From: Bradyrhizobium sp. AZCC 1693
GTDB lineage: Bacteria > Pseudomonadota > Alphaproteobacteria > Rhizobiales > Xanthobacteraceae
Direction: 5' to 3'
NCBI RefSeq assembly: GCF_036924745.1
Contig: NZ_JAZHSD010000001.1
Coordinates: 7,545,346-7,609,345 of the forward strand
DNA length: 64,000 nucleotides
Shown here: in pieces, positions 35,565-45,342 of the stretch
Position numbering within the stretch: the stretch's first letter is position 1
Layout of the letters: each line of letters begins with the position of its first letter
Notes under the pieces: generated by a model
The model's database searches: none
What the model was told of the DNA's origin: nothing
What the model saw: the letters and a program-made list of their open reading frames with translations, nothing else
Made by a program: the position numbers and the translations under genes

Positions 35565-36398
35565 GTGATCGCTGCACTGATCATCGTATTCCGTGAAGTC
35601 TTCGAGGCCGGCCTGATCATCGGCATCGTGCTGGCGGTCACGCGCACGGTTAAGCACCGCAACCAGTGGATCGCCGGCGGCGTACTCGCGGGCGTTCTCG
35701 CGGCGTGCGTGGTCGCGGCCTTTGCCGGGGTTCTGTCGAACCTGTTCGCCGGCATGGGGCAGGAGGTCTTCAACGCCGCAATCCTCGCGCTCGCCGTCGT
35801 GATGCTGACTTGGCACAATGTCTGGATGGCGCGCCACGGCAAGGAGCTTGCCGGTGAATTGTGGGCGGCCGGGAAGGCGGTAGTGGAGGGCTCCAAATCG
35901 CTGCTGGCGCTCGCAATCGTGGTCGGCGTCGCGGTGCTGCGCGAGGGCAGCGAGGTTGTGCTGTTTCTCTACGGCGTTCTGGCCGGCGGCAGCGACAGCG
36001 GATTGAGCGTGGCGCTCGGCGGCCTTGCCGGGCTCATCCTTGGCGCGCTCGTCTGCATGTTGACCTATTTCGGCCTGGTGAAGATTCCAACGCGGGCGCT
36101 GTTTGCTACCACCACGATCCTGATCGCGCTATTGGCGGCCGGCATGGCGGCGCAGGCGGCGGCGTTTCTCGAGAAGGCCAATTGGCTGACTGCGCTCGAT
36201 AACGTGGTCTGGGATTCCGGCTGGCTGCTTTCCGATTCAAGCCTCCCCGGCAAGGCGCTGCATACCTTGATCGGCTACACCGACCAGCCGACCGCTATGC
36301 AGCTCGCGGTCTATGTGGCGGTCCTGGCTACGACCTTCATATTGATGCGGTTCTACGGTGCGCCTCCGAAGGCGGCCGCTCCCGCGCCGGCGGAATAA
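35565..36398 (+). CDS. FTR1-family iron permease
   Basis: A 277-residue inner-membrane protein with seven predicted helices. It has both REXXE iron motifs: FREVFEAGLI near residue 10 and LREGSEVVLF near residue 126. It starts at a GTG. It works with the adjacent cupredoxin-like protein to move iron inward after oxidation. Its TAA directly abuts the purB stop on the other strand, with no spare base. Confidence 0.93.
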   Translation: MIAALIIVFREVFEAGLIIGIVLAVTRTVKHRNQWIAGGVLAGVLAACVVAAFAGVLSNLFAGMGQEVFNAAILALAVVMLTWHNVWMARHGKELAGELWAAGKAVVEGSKSLLALAIVVGVAVLREGSEVVLFLYGVLAGGSDSGLSVALGGLAGLILGALVCMLTYFGLVKIPTRALFATTTILIALLAAGMAAQAAAFLEKANWLTALDNVVWDSGWLLSDSSLPGKALHTLIGYTDQPTAMQLAVYVAVLATTFILMRFYGAPPKAAAPAPAE

Positions 36399-37706
<1,308 letters not shown>

Positions 37707-37876
37707 CGAAAACTCCGGACGAGCAGGGCGGGATGCGAGGCGGTCCCCGCCGATTTGTTTTTACGCTGCGCTTTAGCAAATCGTGTCAGGGGAGGCCACC
37801 CATACGGGGGCGCAGAGACGGGAAAACCGACCTGCGCTGGCACGGCAGAAACCCGCTCGGGACGGGGGGCCCGCCG

Positions 37877-38530
37877 CTAAAGGCTGGCCAGCCCGCACTC
37901 CACGGCCAGGCGGACAAGCTGCGCATCCGTTCGCATGCCGGTCTTGGTCTTGATCAGATAGTGGTAGTTTTGCACGGTCTTGATGCTGAGATTGAGGTTT
38001 GAGGCGATCTGCTCCGTGGTCGCGCCGGCGGCCAGTTGCCTGAGGATCTCGATTTCCCGTTCGCCGAGCTGGTCGAGCACCGATCCCGAAGGAGAGAGGC
38101 TTTCCATCGCCAGAACGCGGGCAATGTCGTCGCTGATCGCCGGCTCGCCGCGGACAAGCGAACGGATCGCCCGGATCAGTTCGGATGGAGCGGAGCCCTT
38201 CGTCACATAGCCGTTCGCCCCGGCGTTGAAGGCCGCCTTCACCTGCGCCGCCTCGCAGTGCATGCTGAAGACCAGAATGCGCGCGCCGGAACTGCGGGAG
38301 CGGATGTTCCGGACGGCCTCGAGGCCGCTGGCGCCCGGCATCAGGATGTCCATCACCACGACGTCGGGGGCGTGCGCCTTGAATGCGCGGTAGGCGTCGG
38401 CCGCGTTGTCGGCTTCGGCCACCACCTGGAAATCGTCCTGATGTTCGAGGACGCGCCGGTAGCCTTGCCGGACGACGGGATGGTCGTCGACGAGCAAGAT
38501 CGAAATGCCTGGGGTCTGCGACGCGGTCAT
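37877..38530 (-). CDS. NarL/FixJ-family response regulator
   Basis: 217 residues: a receiver domain (ISILLVDDHPVVRQGYRRVL, phospho-Asp in VVVMDILMPGASG, Lys in GYVTKGSAP) and a LuxR-type helix-turn-helix (LGEREIEILRQLAAGATTEQ, then SIKTVQNYHYLIKTK). The ATG at 38530 overlaps the kinase stop by one base, so the pair is coupled. It is probably an activator or repressor of genes elsewhere. Confidence 0.94.
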   Translation of the reverse strand: MTASQTPGISILLVDDHPVVRQGYRRVLEHQDDFQVVAEADNAADAYRAFKAHAPDVVVMDILMPGASGLEAVRNIRSRSSGARILVFSMHCEAAQVKAAFNAGANGYVTKGSAPSELIRAIRSLVRGEPAISDDIARVLAMESLSPSGSVLDQLGEREIEILRQLAAGATTEQIASNLNLSIKTVQNYHYLIKTKTGMRTDAQLVRLAVECGLASL

Positions 38531-39906
38531 CAGGCCGCAAGCGGGATCGTGGCGGCCACGCTCACCCCGCGATTGGCATCCGCGATCGACAGCGAACCGC
38601 CAAGGGCGGCGACCCTCTCGCGAATGCCCGTCAGCCCGAAGCCGGTGGACGCCGCCACCTTGGCCGCATCGCCGCCGCCGTCGTCCTCGACGTGGACCAG
38701 CAGCGCGTTTTCCACTCCCGTGCGCCGCTCGATCCGCAGCACGATCCCGCGCGCAGAGCTGTGCCGCAGCGAGTTGGTCAGGCATTCCTGAACCATCCGG
38801 TAGGCGGTCGCGGCGACGGCGCCGCGGACGTCGGCAAGATCGCCCTTGAGATCGAGCTGGATCATGGGCTGCGTCGCATTCCCCGACCGCCAGCTATCGA
38901 CGAGGTCGACAAGGCAGGCCTCCAGCCCGAGTTCCTCGGCGGGCGGATGGCGCAATCGCTTCAGGGTATCCCGGAGGCAGGCCATAATGCGATGGGTGGC
39001 TTGCGAGATCATCCGCGCGTCCTGCGCGACCTCGCATCTGCCCTGGTCCTGCGCCTGCGTGCTGGCGACCTCGATCGTGTTGGCAAAGGCAAGGATCGCG
39101 GCCAGGTTCTGTCCGAACTCGTCGTGCAATTCGCGGGCAAGCACGCGCCGCTCGTCGCTGCGGATTTCCAATAGACGCCTTGTCAGCGCGGCACGTTCTT
39201 CCATGGCCTGCGCGAGGCGGTCGCCGAGTTCACCGACCGCTTGCCCGATCATGGCAAGGTCCATCGAGCGGAAGCGCGGCAGCGAGGTCCGGTATTGGCC
39301 GCGCGCCATGCGCTGCAGGGCGGCAACGATTTGCTGCGCGGGCGCCAGCGTATGCGCAATCGCCAGCGATGCGAGCAGCGCGATCGCCACCGCCATCAGC
39401 AGAGCGAGGTGGATGTTGTCGAGGATGTGCTGCCAGGCCAGCGCGATGGCGGCGTTCGGATCGGGGGTGGCCGAGACACTGCCCGCGTTGGCTGCGCGCG
39501 CGCTGATTGGCCGGATGACCGGTGCGTGATTTCCAAGCAACGTCTGCACCGTGGCCGCGAACCAGCGCGGCGGAACTTGGCCGATCCCCTTGCTCTGGCC
39601 GCAGAGCGGGTTTTCGAACGCGCCGGCGGGCTCGATCTGGACGCAGATGCCGGGCGAGATCAGCCCCATCGTTTCAATGGTGCGCCATTGCGGCACCGGC
39701 AGCAGTTGCTCGCGCATTCTGTTGCTGCGCAACAGCAATTCGCGCCAGTACAGCGCTTCCAGCGCGACCGAGACACGTTCGGCGGAAGCGGCGGTGGCGC
39801 GATCGACGCTGCGATGGGCATCGATCGTCGCCCAGACGGTGGCCGCCCCCAGGCACAGGATGACGATGACGAACAGGCGGCCGACAAGCTGAAGGACGAG
39901 GCGCAT
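38530..39906 (-). CDS. NarX/UhpB-type sensor histidine kinase (HisKA_3)
   Basis: About 458 residues from the ATG at 39906. A membrane helix (LQLVGRLFVIVILCLGAATV), a periplasmic region of about 130 residues of MoxY/LapD type, a second helix (ALLMAVAIALLASLAIAHTL) and HAMP follow. The dimerisation box is VLARELHDEFGQNLAAILAF with the phospho-His. The HATPase block GFGLTGIRERVAALGGSL closes the protein. It pairs with the regulator downstream. The signal is unknown. Confidence 0.92.
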   Translation of the reverse strand: MRLVLQLVGRLFVIVILCLGAATVWATIDAHRSVDRATAASAERVSVALEALYWRELLLRSNRMREQLLPVPQWRTIETMGLISPGICVQIEPAGAFENPLCGQSKGIGQVPPRWFAATVQTLLGNHAPVIRPISARAANAGSVSATPDPNAAIALAWQHILDNIHLALLMAVAIALLASLAIAHTLAPAQQIVAALQRMARGQYRTSLPRFRSMDLAMIGQAVGELGDRLAQAMEERAALTRRLLEIRSDERRVLARELHDEFGQNLAAILAFANTIEVASTQAQDQGRCEVAQDARMISQATHRIMACLRDTLKRLRHPPAEELGLEACLVDLVDSWRSGNATQPMIQLDLKGDLADVRGAVAATAYRMVQECLTNSLRHSSARGIVLRIERRTGVENALLVHVEDDGGGDAAKVAASTGFGLTGIRERVAALGGSLSIADANRGVSVAATIPLAA

Positions 39907-40120
39907 GCGATCACTCCCCAACGTGCGGATGAGCGCAACAGCACCGCTAATTCGCGCCAAATGCAAGCCGGCGAGGCGCACCTTGGGAAATTTTCCCAAC
40001 CAACCTTGGGCATATGTCTTTGGACGCGGCTGCGGCCCGCTGATCTAACCAAACGCACGGATTTCGTGGCGGGCCGGCCTTGGGCGGAACCGCTTTTCCC
40101 AGCCAGGGAGCTGACGCAGC

Positions 40121-40885
40121 ATGAGTGCCATGGCCAGCGCCGAGACCGCGCCCTCCGGCGCCGACACGTCCGAGCGCAGCGTCCTGCTGTTATGGATGAT
40201 CTTCACCGGGCTGTCGGTGTTCGCGGTCGTGCTGTTGTGGCGGTACGGACTGCTCCATCTGATGGTCAGTTCCGACCGTACCTACATTTCGAGCGTCATC
40301 GCCGTCCTCTATTTCGTCACCTGCTTCCATTGCTTCTGGCGGACGCGGGCGATCGCGCGTGAGGGCGAGATCACGCGCCGCTGCCGCGCCATCCTGTCGG
40401 CGCCCGGCGGCGCGAGGGGGCTTGATGACGCGCGTGCGCTGCCGGGCGGCCTGGTGCCGGATCACATCCGCAACCTGGTACAGAAGGCCAAGGCGCAAGC
40501 CGCGGGGCGTATCGACCAGGCGCTGCTGTTGCGGTCGCTCGCCGACCGCTTGCGCGGCTCCAACGGGTTTGGCGCATTCGTGTCCGACACGCTGATGAAG
40601 CTCGGGCTGCTCGGCACCATCGTCGGCTTCATCATCATGCTGGCGCCGATCGCCACCCTCGATGCGGCCGACAAGGCCGCGATGAAATCCTCGATGGGCC
40701 TGATGAGCGACGGCATGGCGGTGGCCATGTACACGACGCTGGCCGGCCTGGTCGGCTCTATCCTCGTCCGCATTCAATACTACATGCTGGATGCCGCGAC
40801 CCAGCGGGTGTTTTCCGATGCCGTTATGCTGACCGAGACGCACGTCACGCCGGCCTTGGAACGCCATCTTGGAACGCCACCATGA
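40121..40885 (+). CDS. MotA/TolQ/ExbB-like proton channel family protein
   Basis: A 254-residue membrane protein. Two helices near the N-terminus (LLLWMIFTGLSVFAVVLLWR, and ISSVIAVLYFVTCFHCFW) are followed by a cytoplasmic stretch. The paired channel helices are DTLMKLGLLGTIVGFIIMLA and GMAVAMYTTLAGLVGSILVR, the pattern of TolQ/ExbB/MotA. The stop overlaps the next gene by four bases. It is the likely proton-conducting subunit of a three-gene system lacking a normal ExbD/TolR. Confidence 0.82.
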   Translation: MSAMASAETAPSGADTSERSVLLLWMIFTGLSVFAVVLLWRYGLLHLMVSSDRTYISSVIAVLYFVTCFHCFWRTRAIAREGEITRRCRAILSAPGGARGLDDARALPGGLVPDHIRNLVQKAKAQAAGRIDQALLLRSLADRLRGSNGFGAFVSDTLMKLGLLGTIVGFIIMLAPIATLDAADKAAMKSSMGLMSDGMAVAMYTTLAGLVGSILVRIQYYMLDAATQRVFSDAVMLTETHVTPALERHLGTPP

Positions 40886-41556
40886 TGGATGATTTCGGGC
40901 TCTATCCGCGCGAGGAGGCGTTCGACCCGCTCGGCGTGATGCTGTTCAAGGCGCTGCAGGTGATTGCGTTCCTGTTCTTCCTGGCGCTGCTCGCGGTCTC
41001 GCCGGACGCCAAGGACGGCAAGATCGATTCCAAGGCCGAATTCCTCATCACGATGGACTGGCCGGACAACCACCCTGATGATTTCGATCTGTTCGTGCAG
41101 GACCCTGCCGGCAACATCGCCTGGTACCGCCGGCGCGAGGCCGGTTTCCTCACCCTCGACCGCGACGATCGTGGCGGCGCCAACGATTTCATCGTCGTCA
41201 ACGGCAAGAAGATTCTATCGCCGATCCGCGAGGAAATCGTCACCGTGCGCGGCATCGTCCCCGGCGAATACACGGTCAACGTCTCGCACTTTCAGGCCAC
41301 GACGGGCCAGCCCGTCGCGGTGAGCGTGAAGGTCCAGAAGCTCAATCCGGCCGCGCAGGTGATCTTCGACAACAAGCTGACGCTCGACCACACTGGCGAG
41401 GAAAAGACCGCGGTGCGCTTCTGGCTCGACGCCGCAGGCAAGGTGGTCGACGTCCAGCAGCGGCAGAAGTCGCTGATGGAGACGTTCCGCAACGTCCGCG
41501 CCAACGGTGCGGATCTCGATCCGAAAACCGGCGTCAGGATGCCGCGCCGTGAATAA
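40882..41556 (+). CDS. Membrane-anchored DUF2135-like protein (ExbD position)
   Basis: 224 residues. One helix (FDPLGVMLFKALQVIAFLFF) begins with Asp, then a periplasmic domain. FLITMDWPDNHPDDFDLFVQ, PAGNIAWYRR, LDRDDRGGANDF and IVPGEYTVNVSHF match the pattern of DUF2135/YfaP-like beta-sandwiches (DxDLxVxxPxG ... DxDxxxG ... PGEYxVxV). An Asp at the helix edge, single-pass topology and place after the channel gene suggest it substitutes for ExbD. This is inference. It overlaps the third gene by eight bases. Confidence 0.7.
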   Translation: MMDDFGLYPREEAFDPLGVMLFKALQVIAFLFFLALLAVSPDAKDGKIDSKAEFLITMDWPDNHPDDFDLFVQDPAGNIAWYRRREAGFLTLDRDDRGGANDFIVVNGKKILSPIREEIVTVRGIVPGEYTVNVSHFQATTGQPVAVSVKVQKLNPAAQVIFDNKLTLDHTGEEKTAVRFWLDAAGKVVDVQQRQKSLMETFRNVRANGADLDPKTGVRMPRRE

Positions 41557-42157
41557 CCTGCAATCGGTCGTTCTCACGCTCTCCGTCAGCTACGCCTTGA
41601 TCGGCGCGCTGCTGCTGATCGTTCTGGTCTATGCGCGCCTGCCGTGGTCGGCCAAGGCGGTCGCCGTGGTGGTGACCAGCGCGTTCTACATCGCAAGCTT
41701 TGTCGGCGTGCGCGGATTGCTGGGCTGGGCCAGCGTCGACCGGCTGCCCGCCACCTTCAAGCTGTTGCAGGCCCGTATCGTGGAACCGCACTCGCTGGAG
41801 GGCGATCCGGGCTCGATCTATCTGTGGGTCGAGGCGCTCGACGACGGCAATCGCCCGAGCGGCGTCCCGCGGGCGTTTCGTATTCCCTACAGCGACAGGC
41901 TTGCGGAAAAGACCGACAAGGCGGCGGGCGAGATCGCCGCCGGCCGCCCGCAGGGCGGTCGCGCTGCCGATTTTGGCGATGGCGGCGGCAGCGTGCTCCA
42001 GGCCGCCCGGGAATACATCACGCCCGGCATGATCCTGGACACGTCAGGCGGCGATCCCTCGACGGGCGGGGGATTGGTTGCGGCACCCCGCGATGGCGAC
42101 GGGGTGGCGTTTACCCCGCTGCTCCCGCCGCGGATGCCGCCGAAGGACGAGCAATAG
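41549..42157 (+). CDS. Membrane protein of the ExbB-like operon, unknown function
   Basis: 202 residues from a GTG at 41549 lying within the previous gene. Two N-terminal helices (VVLTLSVSYALIGALLLIVL and AVAVVVTSAFYIASFVGVRG) precede a soluble part with ARIVEPHSLEGDPGSIYLWV. The tail is rich in Gly, Asp and Pro. I do not recognise a family. The eight-base overlap shows tight coupling to the two genes before it. Confidence 0.7.
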   Translation: MNNLQSVVLTLSVSYALIGALLLIVLVYARLPWSAKAVAVVVTSAFYIASFVGVRGLLGWASVDRLPATFKLLQARIVEPHSLEGDPGSIYLWVEALDDGNRPSGVPRAFRIPYSDRLAEKTDKAAGEIAAGRPQGGRAADFGDGGGSVLQAAREYITPGMILDTSGGDPSTGGGLVAAPRDGDGVAFTPLLPPRMPPKDEQ

Positions 42158-42211
42158 GCTTCCGGTTGTGTGGGAGGGCGCCGGCCGGCCCCGACGATCA
42201 CGGATTATTGA

Positions 42212-42235
42212 CTGACAGATATTGAAATCTGTCAG
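42212..42235. promoter_or_regulatory. Perfect palindrome, probable TetR operator
   Basis: CTGACAGAT (42212-42220) and ATCTGTCAG (42227-42235) are exact reverse complements with a six-base spacer. It overlaps a TTGACT at 42208 that could be a -35 box. It precedes a small frame (42327) and the tetR gene (42514), fitting autoregulation. Confidence 0.65.
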
Positions 42236-42326
42236 CGAGATATGCTATATCCATTGCCGACGCCGGTATTCGGGCGTCACCCGGCTCTTGAGGTTTGAGC
42301 CCGGGTACTTGCAAAGGACTACGCTA

Positions 42327-42440
42327 ATGACTGCCCATCTCATTCATCTGACCGCCCAAATCCAGCGCTGGCTCAACCAGAGCGTTGCCCGTCATCTGGC
42401 CGCCCAGGCCGAGCGGCTGGAACCGATGGTGAAACATTAA
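42327..42440 (+). CDS. Possible 37-residue small protein
   Basis: The frame MTAHLIHLTAQIQRWLNQSV...MVKH is amphipathic and follows an AAAGGA site at good distance. It sits between the palindrome and tetR, 73 bases before the latter. An upstream ATG at 42222 lies inside the palindrome and is less likely. No homologue is known to me; it could be a leader or a stress microprotein. Confidence 0.4.
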   Translation: MTAHLIHLTAQIQRWLNQSVARHLAAQAERLEPMVKH

Positions 42441-42513
42441 CCCGCCAAGGGATTACACGGAATTACAAGGGGGATTAAATGACCACCCGTCCCGTCGTTT
42501 CGCAGGTGTGCGC

Positions 42514-43110
42514 ATGAACGAAGTCGTGGTTCTGACCCCCGAACGGATTCTGGAGGTGACCGAGGACGTTTTGCGCCGCTACGGGCTCGCCAAGGCCACC
42601 GTGGTGGATGTCGCCCGCGCCCTCGATGTCAGCCACGGCAGCGTCTACCGCCATTTCCCCAGCAAGGCCTCGTTGCGTGAGGCCGTGGCCAAGCGCTGGC
42701 TCGACCGTCTCAGCGCGCCACTCTTGAAGATCGCGGAAGCTTCCGGCCCGGCGCCGGCGCGGCTGGAGAAGTGGCTGCGCACGATGTTCTCGATCAAGCA
42801 CAAGCGGCTCAGCGACGATCCCGAGATGTTTGCGACCTACCTGGCGCTGGCCCGCGAGGCCTGCAAGTCCGTAAGCTGCCACAAGGACTGCCTGGTCGAT
42901 CAGATTGCCCTGATCCTGTCCGATGGCGTGAAGCAGGGCGCGTTCGAGGTCGCCGACGTCAAGATGACGGCGCGCGCCATGTTCGACGCCACCAGCCGCT
43001 TCCATCATCCCGCGCATGCCGAGGAATGGAACGAGCCGGGCGCTCCGGCGCGGATCGATGCGCTGCTGGCGCTCCTGCTCAAGGGGCTCGAAGCGCCGCG
43101 CAAGCACTGA
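42514..43110 (+). CDS. TetR/AcrR-family transcriptional regulator
   Basis: A 198-residue repressor type. The helix-turn-helix is ILEVTEDVLRRYGLAKATVV, then VARALDVSHGSVYRHFPSKA. The C-terminal domain has REACKSVSCHKDCLVDQIAL with three Cys that could sense oxidation or metal. ATG 42514 is favoured over GTG 42508. A perfect palindrome lies 280 bases upstream. Its regulated genes are not evident apart from itself. Confidence 0.92.
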   Translation: MNEVVVLTPERILEVTEDVLRRYGLAKATVVDVARALDVSHGSVYRHFPSKASLREAVAKRWLDRLSAPLLKIAEASGPAPARLEKWLRTMFSIKHKRLSDDPEMFATYLALAREACKSVSCHKDCLVDQIALILSDGVKQGAFEVADVKMTARAMFDATSRFHHPAHAEEWNEPGAPARIDALLALLLKGLEAPRKH

Positions 43111-43392
43111 CGATCCTTCCGAACCGAGTTGTAAGGTCAAGCCCGTTCTCTCCGGGGCAGCGATGTCGTGTTTTGGGTAGACGCGGCCACGCCAAGATCG
43201 GGTGCCCAAGATCAGGTGTCGACGTCTCACGTTGACCCGAAACCGAAGTCGCTGGCCGTAGCCGGTGGCCGAGCGGTTGTGCCGCCGATCTGATATCCTG
43301 CGTCGCGAGGGCTGGTCCATACTCTCACTCAGAATGTTGCATGCGCAGCAACTGAACCAAACGGATTATTGTTCGTTTTCGCGGGAGCGATC

Positions 43393-44979
43393 ATGAATAA
43401 GTGTCTTCTGGTGGCGATTCTTGCGGTTCTCACCGGTACGGCGGCGGCTGTGCAGGCTCGCACCAAAGACGCGCTTATCGCACGCGCGAAATCATTCGAA
43501 CTCGATACGCCCTACGTGCCGCCGCCAGGCGACCCCTTGACGCATCATGCCGCAGGATTTGCGAAGGTCATGTGCTCAGCTGTATTCATGACCGGCCTTG
43601 CGCCCGATTTCGCGGCCGGAAATGTTGGGTTTTTCACGGCGCCCTACGGACAGCGCGCGAAGCTCGGCAAACCGGTCATCGATCGCGCCAACAAGGCGGT
43701 CCACGTCACGCTCCCTAATGGCGTGACCCGGACGGCCAAATATCTCGGGAGCCAGGGTTGCGTCACGTTCCCGATCGGCCAGAGCGCCATGAATTTCAAG
43801 CCGGTCGCCGTCAAGAGCCGATTGCCCGATCCCGCGACCCAACTTTGGCCCATGGGCGACATGCTGCCGCAGGATCCGTTGCCGACAGAGATCGACGCCG
43901 AGAAACTCAAGGCTGCCGTGAATGCCGCGTTCCAGCCAGCCGAAGGATTGACCGCGGCGTTCGTTGTGACGTGGAAAGGCCGCCTCATTGCCGAGCGCTA
44001 CGCGGAAGGTGTTACGGCACAGACGCCCCTCGAAAGCTGGTCCATGGGCAAGAGCATTACGGCAACGCTCTTTGGCATTCTGGTCAAGGACGGCGTCTAT
44101 GATTTGGATCAGCCGGCACCGATCCCTGAATGGCAAACGCCCGGCGACCCGCGCGCCAAAATACGAATTGCGGATCTCCTTCACATGTCGAGCGGGCTTC
44201 GGAGCAAGGCGCCCCAAGACCCGGATTATGACCCAACTGGGCCTTACCCGGATCACGTCTATCTTTACACCGGCGGCATCGATTCCTTTCACTACGCAGC
44301 AACACGGCCATTGCAATGGCCTCCCAACACGGTCGGACGCTATCGCAACACCGATCCGGTCCTGATCAACTATCTGATCCGGCTCGGTGTCGAAAAAAGC
44401 GGCGACGAATATCTCTCATTTCCTCAGCGGGTGCTGTTCGACAAGCTCGGCATCCGTACGATGGTGATCGAAACTGATCCGTTCGGAAACTTTCTGGGAC
44501 AAGGCTATGAGGTGGGCTCCGGGCGCGATTGGGCGCGGCTTGGCAATCTCTATCTTCAGGGAGGCGTTTGGAACGGTGAGCGCATTCTCCCACAAGGCTA
44601 CACCACATTCGTCAGCACGCTTGCGCCCGCCTGGGCCGCGGACAATCGGCCGATCTATGGAGCTTTTTTCTGGCTCAACGGCGACGGGCAATATCCAGTC
44701 CCGCGCGATGCCTATTACATGGCGGGCGCCGGCGGGCAGACTACGCTGATCATTCCCTCGCACGATCTCGTCGTCGTGCGTCTCGGGCACTATCGGGGCG
44801 AATCTTACGCCGCTTCTGGCTTCAGCAAGGCGCTCGCGCTGTTGATCGAGGCGGTGCCAAAAGCACAAAAGGCCCGGGCTCAAGAGTTTGACAACAGAGG
44901 GCACAACGGGCCAGGCGAGCAAAGTAAAAATATTGAAAATCGCGTCAACGAGGCTATCGGTTCACCTGTTGGGAAATGA
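43393..44979 (+). CDS. Large exported serine hydrolase of the beta-lactamase fold
   Basis: 528 residues with a signal peptide (LLVAILAVLTGTAAAVQA). An extra N-terminal domain of about 150 residues has two cysteines (KVMCSAVF, SQGCVTFP). The catalytic domain follows: SMGK at residues 217-220, LLHMSSGLRSKAP, RYRNTDPVLINYLI as the Tyr motif (YRNT, Tyr-x-Asn kept), and GGQTTLIIPSHDLVVVRLGH near the end. It resembles 6-aminohexanoate-dimer hydrolase/EstB-type enzymes. It is the fourth such hydrolase in this window. Confidence 0.87.
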   Translation: MNKCLLVAILAVLTGTAAAVQARTKDALIARAKSFELDTPYVPPPGDPLTHHAAGFAKVMCSAVFMTGLAPDFAAGNVGFFTAPYGQRAKLGKPVIDRANKAVHVTLPNGVTRTAKYLGSQGCVTFPIGQSAMNFKPVAVKSRLPDPATQLWPMGDMLPQDPLPTEIDAEKLKAAVNAAFQPAEGLTAAFVVTWKGRLIAERYAEGVTAQTPLESWSMGKSITATLFGILVKDGVYDLDQPAPIPEWQTPGDPRAKIRIADLLHMSSGLRSKAPQDPDYDPTGPYPDHVYLYTGGIDSFHYAATRPLQWPPNTVGRYRNTDPVLINYLIRLGVEKSGDEYLSFPQRVLFDKLGIRTMVIETDPFGNFLGQGYEVGSGRDWARLGNLYLQGGVWNGERILPQGYTTFVSTLAPAWAADNRPIYGAFFWLNGDGQYPVPRDAYYMAGAGGQTTLIIPSHDLVVVRLGHYRGESYAASGFSKALALLIEAVPKAQKARAQEFDNRGHNGPGEQSKNIENRVNEAIGSPVGK

Positions 44980-45342
44980 AGCATGCCAATCATGCTGACC
45001 AGTCCGCTCGGGTTTTTGGCGCGTTTCGGACCTCTGCCTTGATCCTCCCGGATGTCTGCAATGGGGTAAGGCTGACGTCTGGACGGCAGCCCTCAGCTCA
45101 GGATAGCGAGGGGACTACCCGGCTCACTAGCGCCACCGGCTGGATCTGATCAACCTAACGATCTCCAGGCGCGCTCGGCCTGGGGGCTCACGTTGACGCG
45201 AAGCAGTTACGGCAAAATGCTGCTCCGTCCGAATCCATTCAATGCACCCTAACGTAGAGATTGTTGGGTTAGAACAACCTTCCGTTAATGTTTTTCCGCG
45301 CAGATAGGAATACAATTTTTAATTGAGCGTGCCAGGGGCGTT
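44980..45342. other. Intergenic region holding repeat copy A
   Basis: It contains one copy (45077-45180) of an unassigned repeat and an AT-rich stretch near 45240-45320 that may hold the promoter of the following acyltransferase gene. No gene is supported. Confidence 0.5.
45077..45180. repeat. Unassigned direct repeat, copy A
   Basis: It shares GTCTGGA-GG-CAGCCCTCAGC, CAGGATAGCGAG, CGCC-CCGGCT-GATCTGATC and CCTAACG with 46649-46740, with one gap of about ten bases. Read on the minus strand both copies give RARL-x-x-VRLIRSSR, which may mean a decayed coding origin or just shared sequence. Confidence 0.65.

Noticed and set aside
45127..45315. Gene on the minus strand inside repeat copy A
   Set aside because: Its similarity to copy B is explained by the DNA repeat and both frames are short and interrupted.
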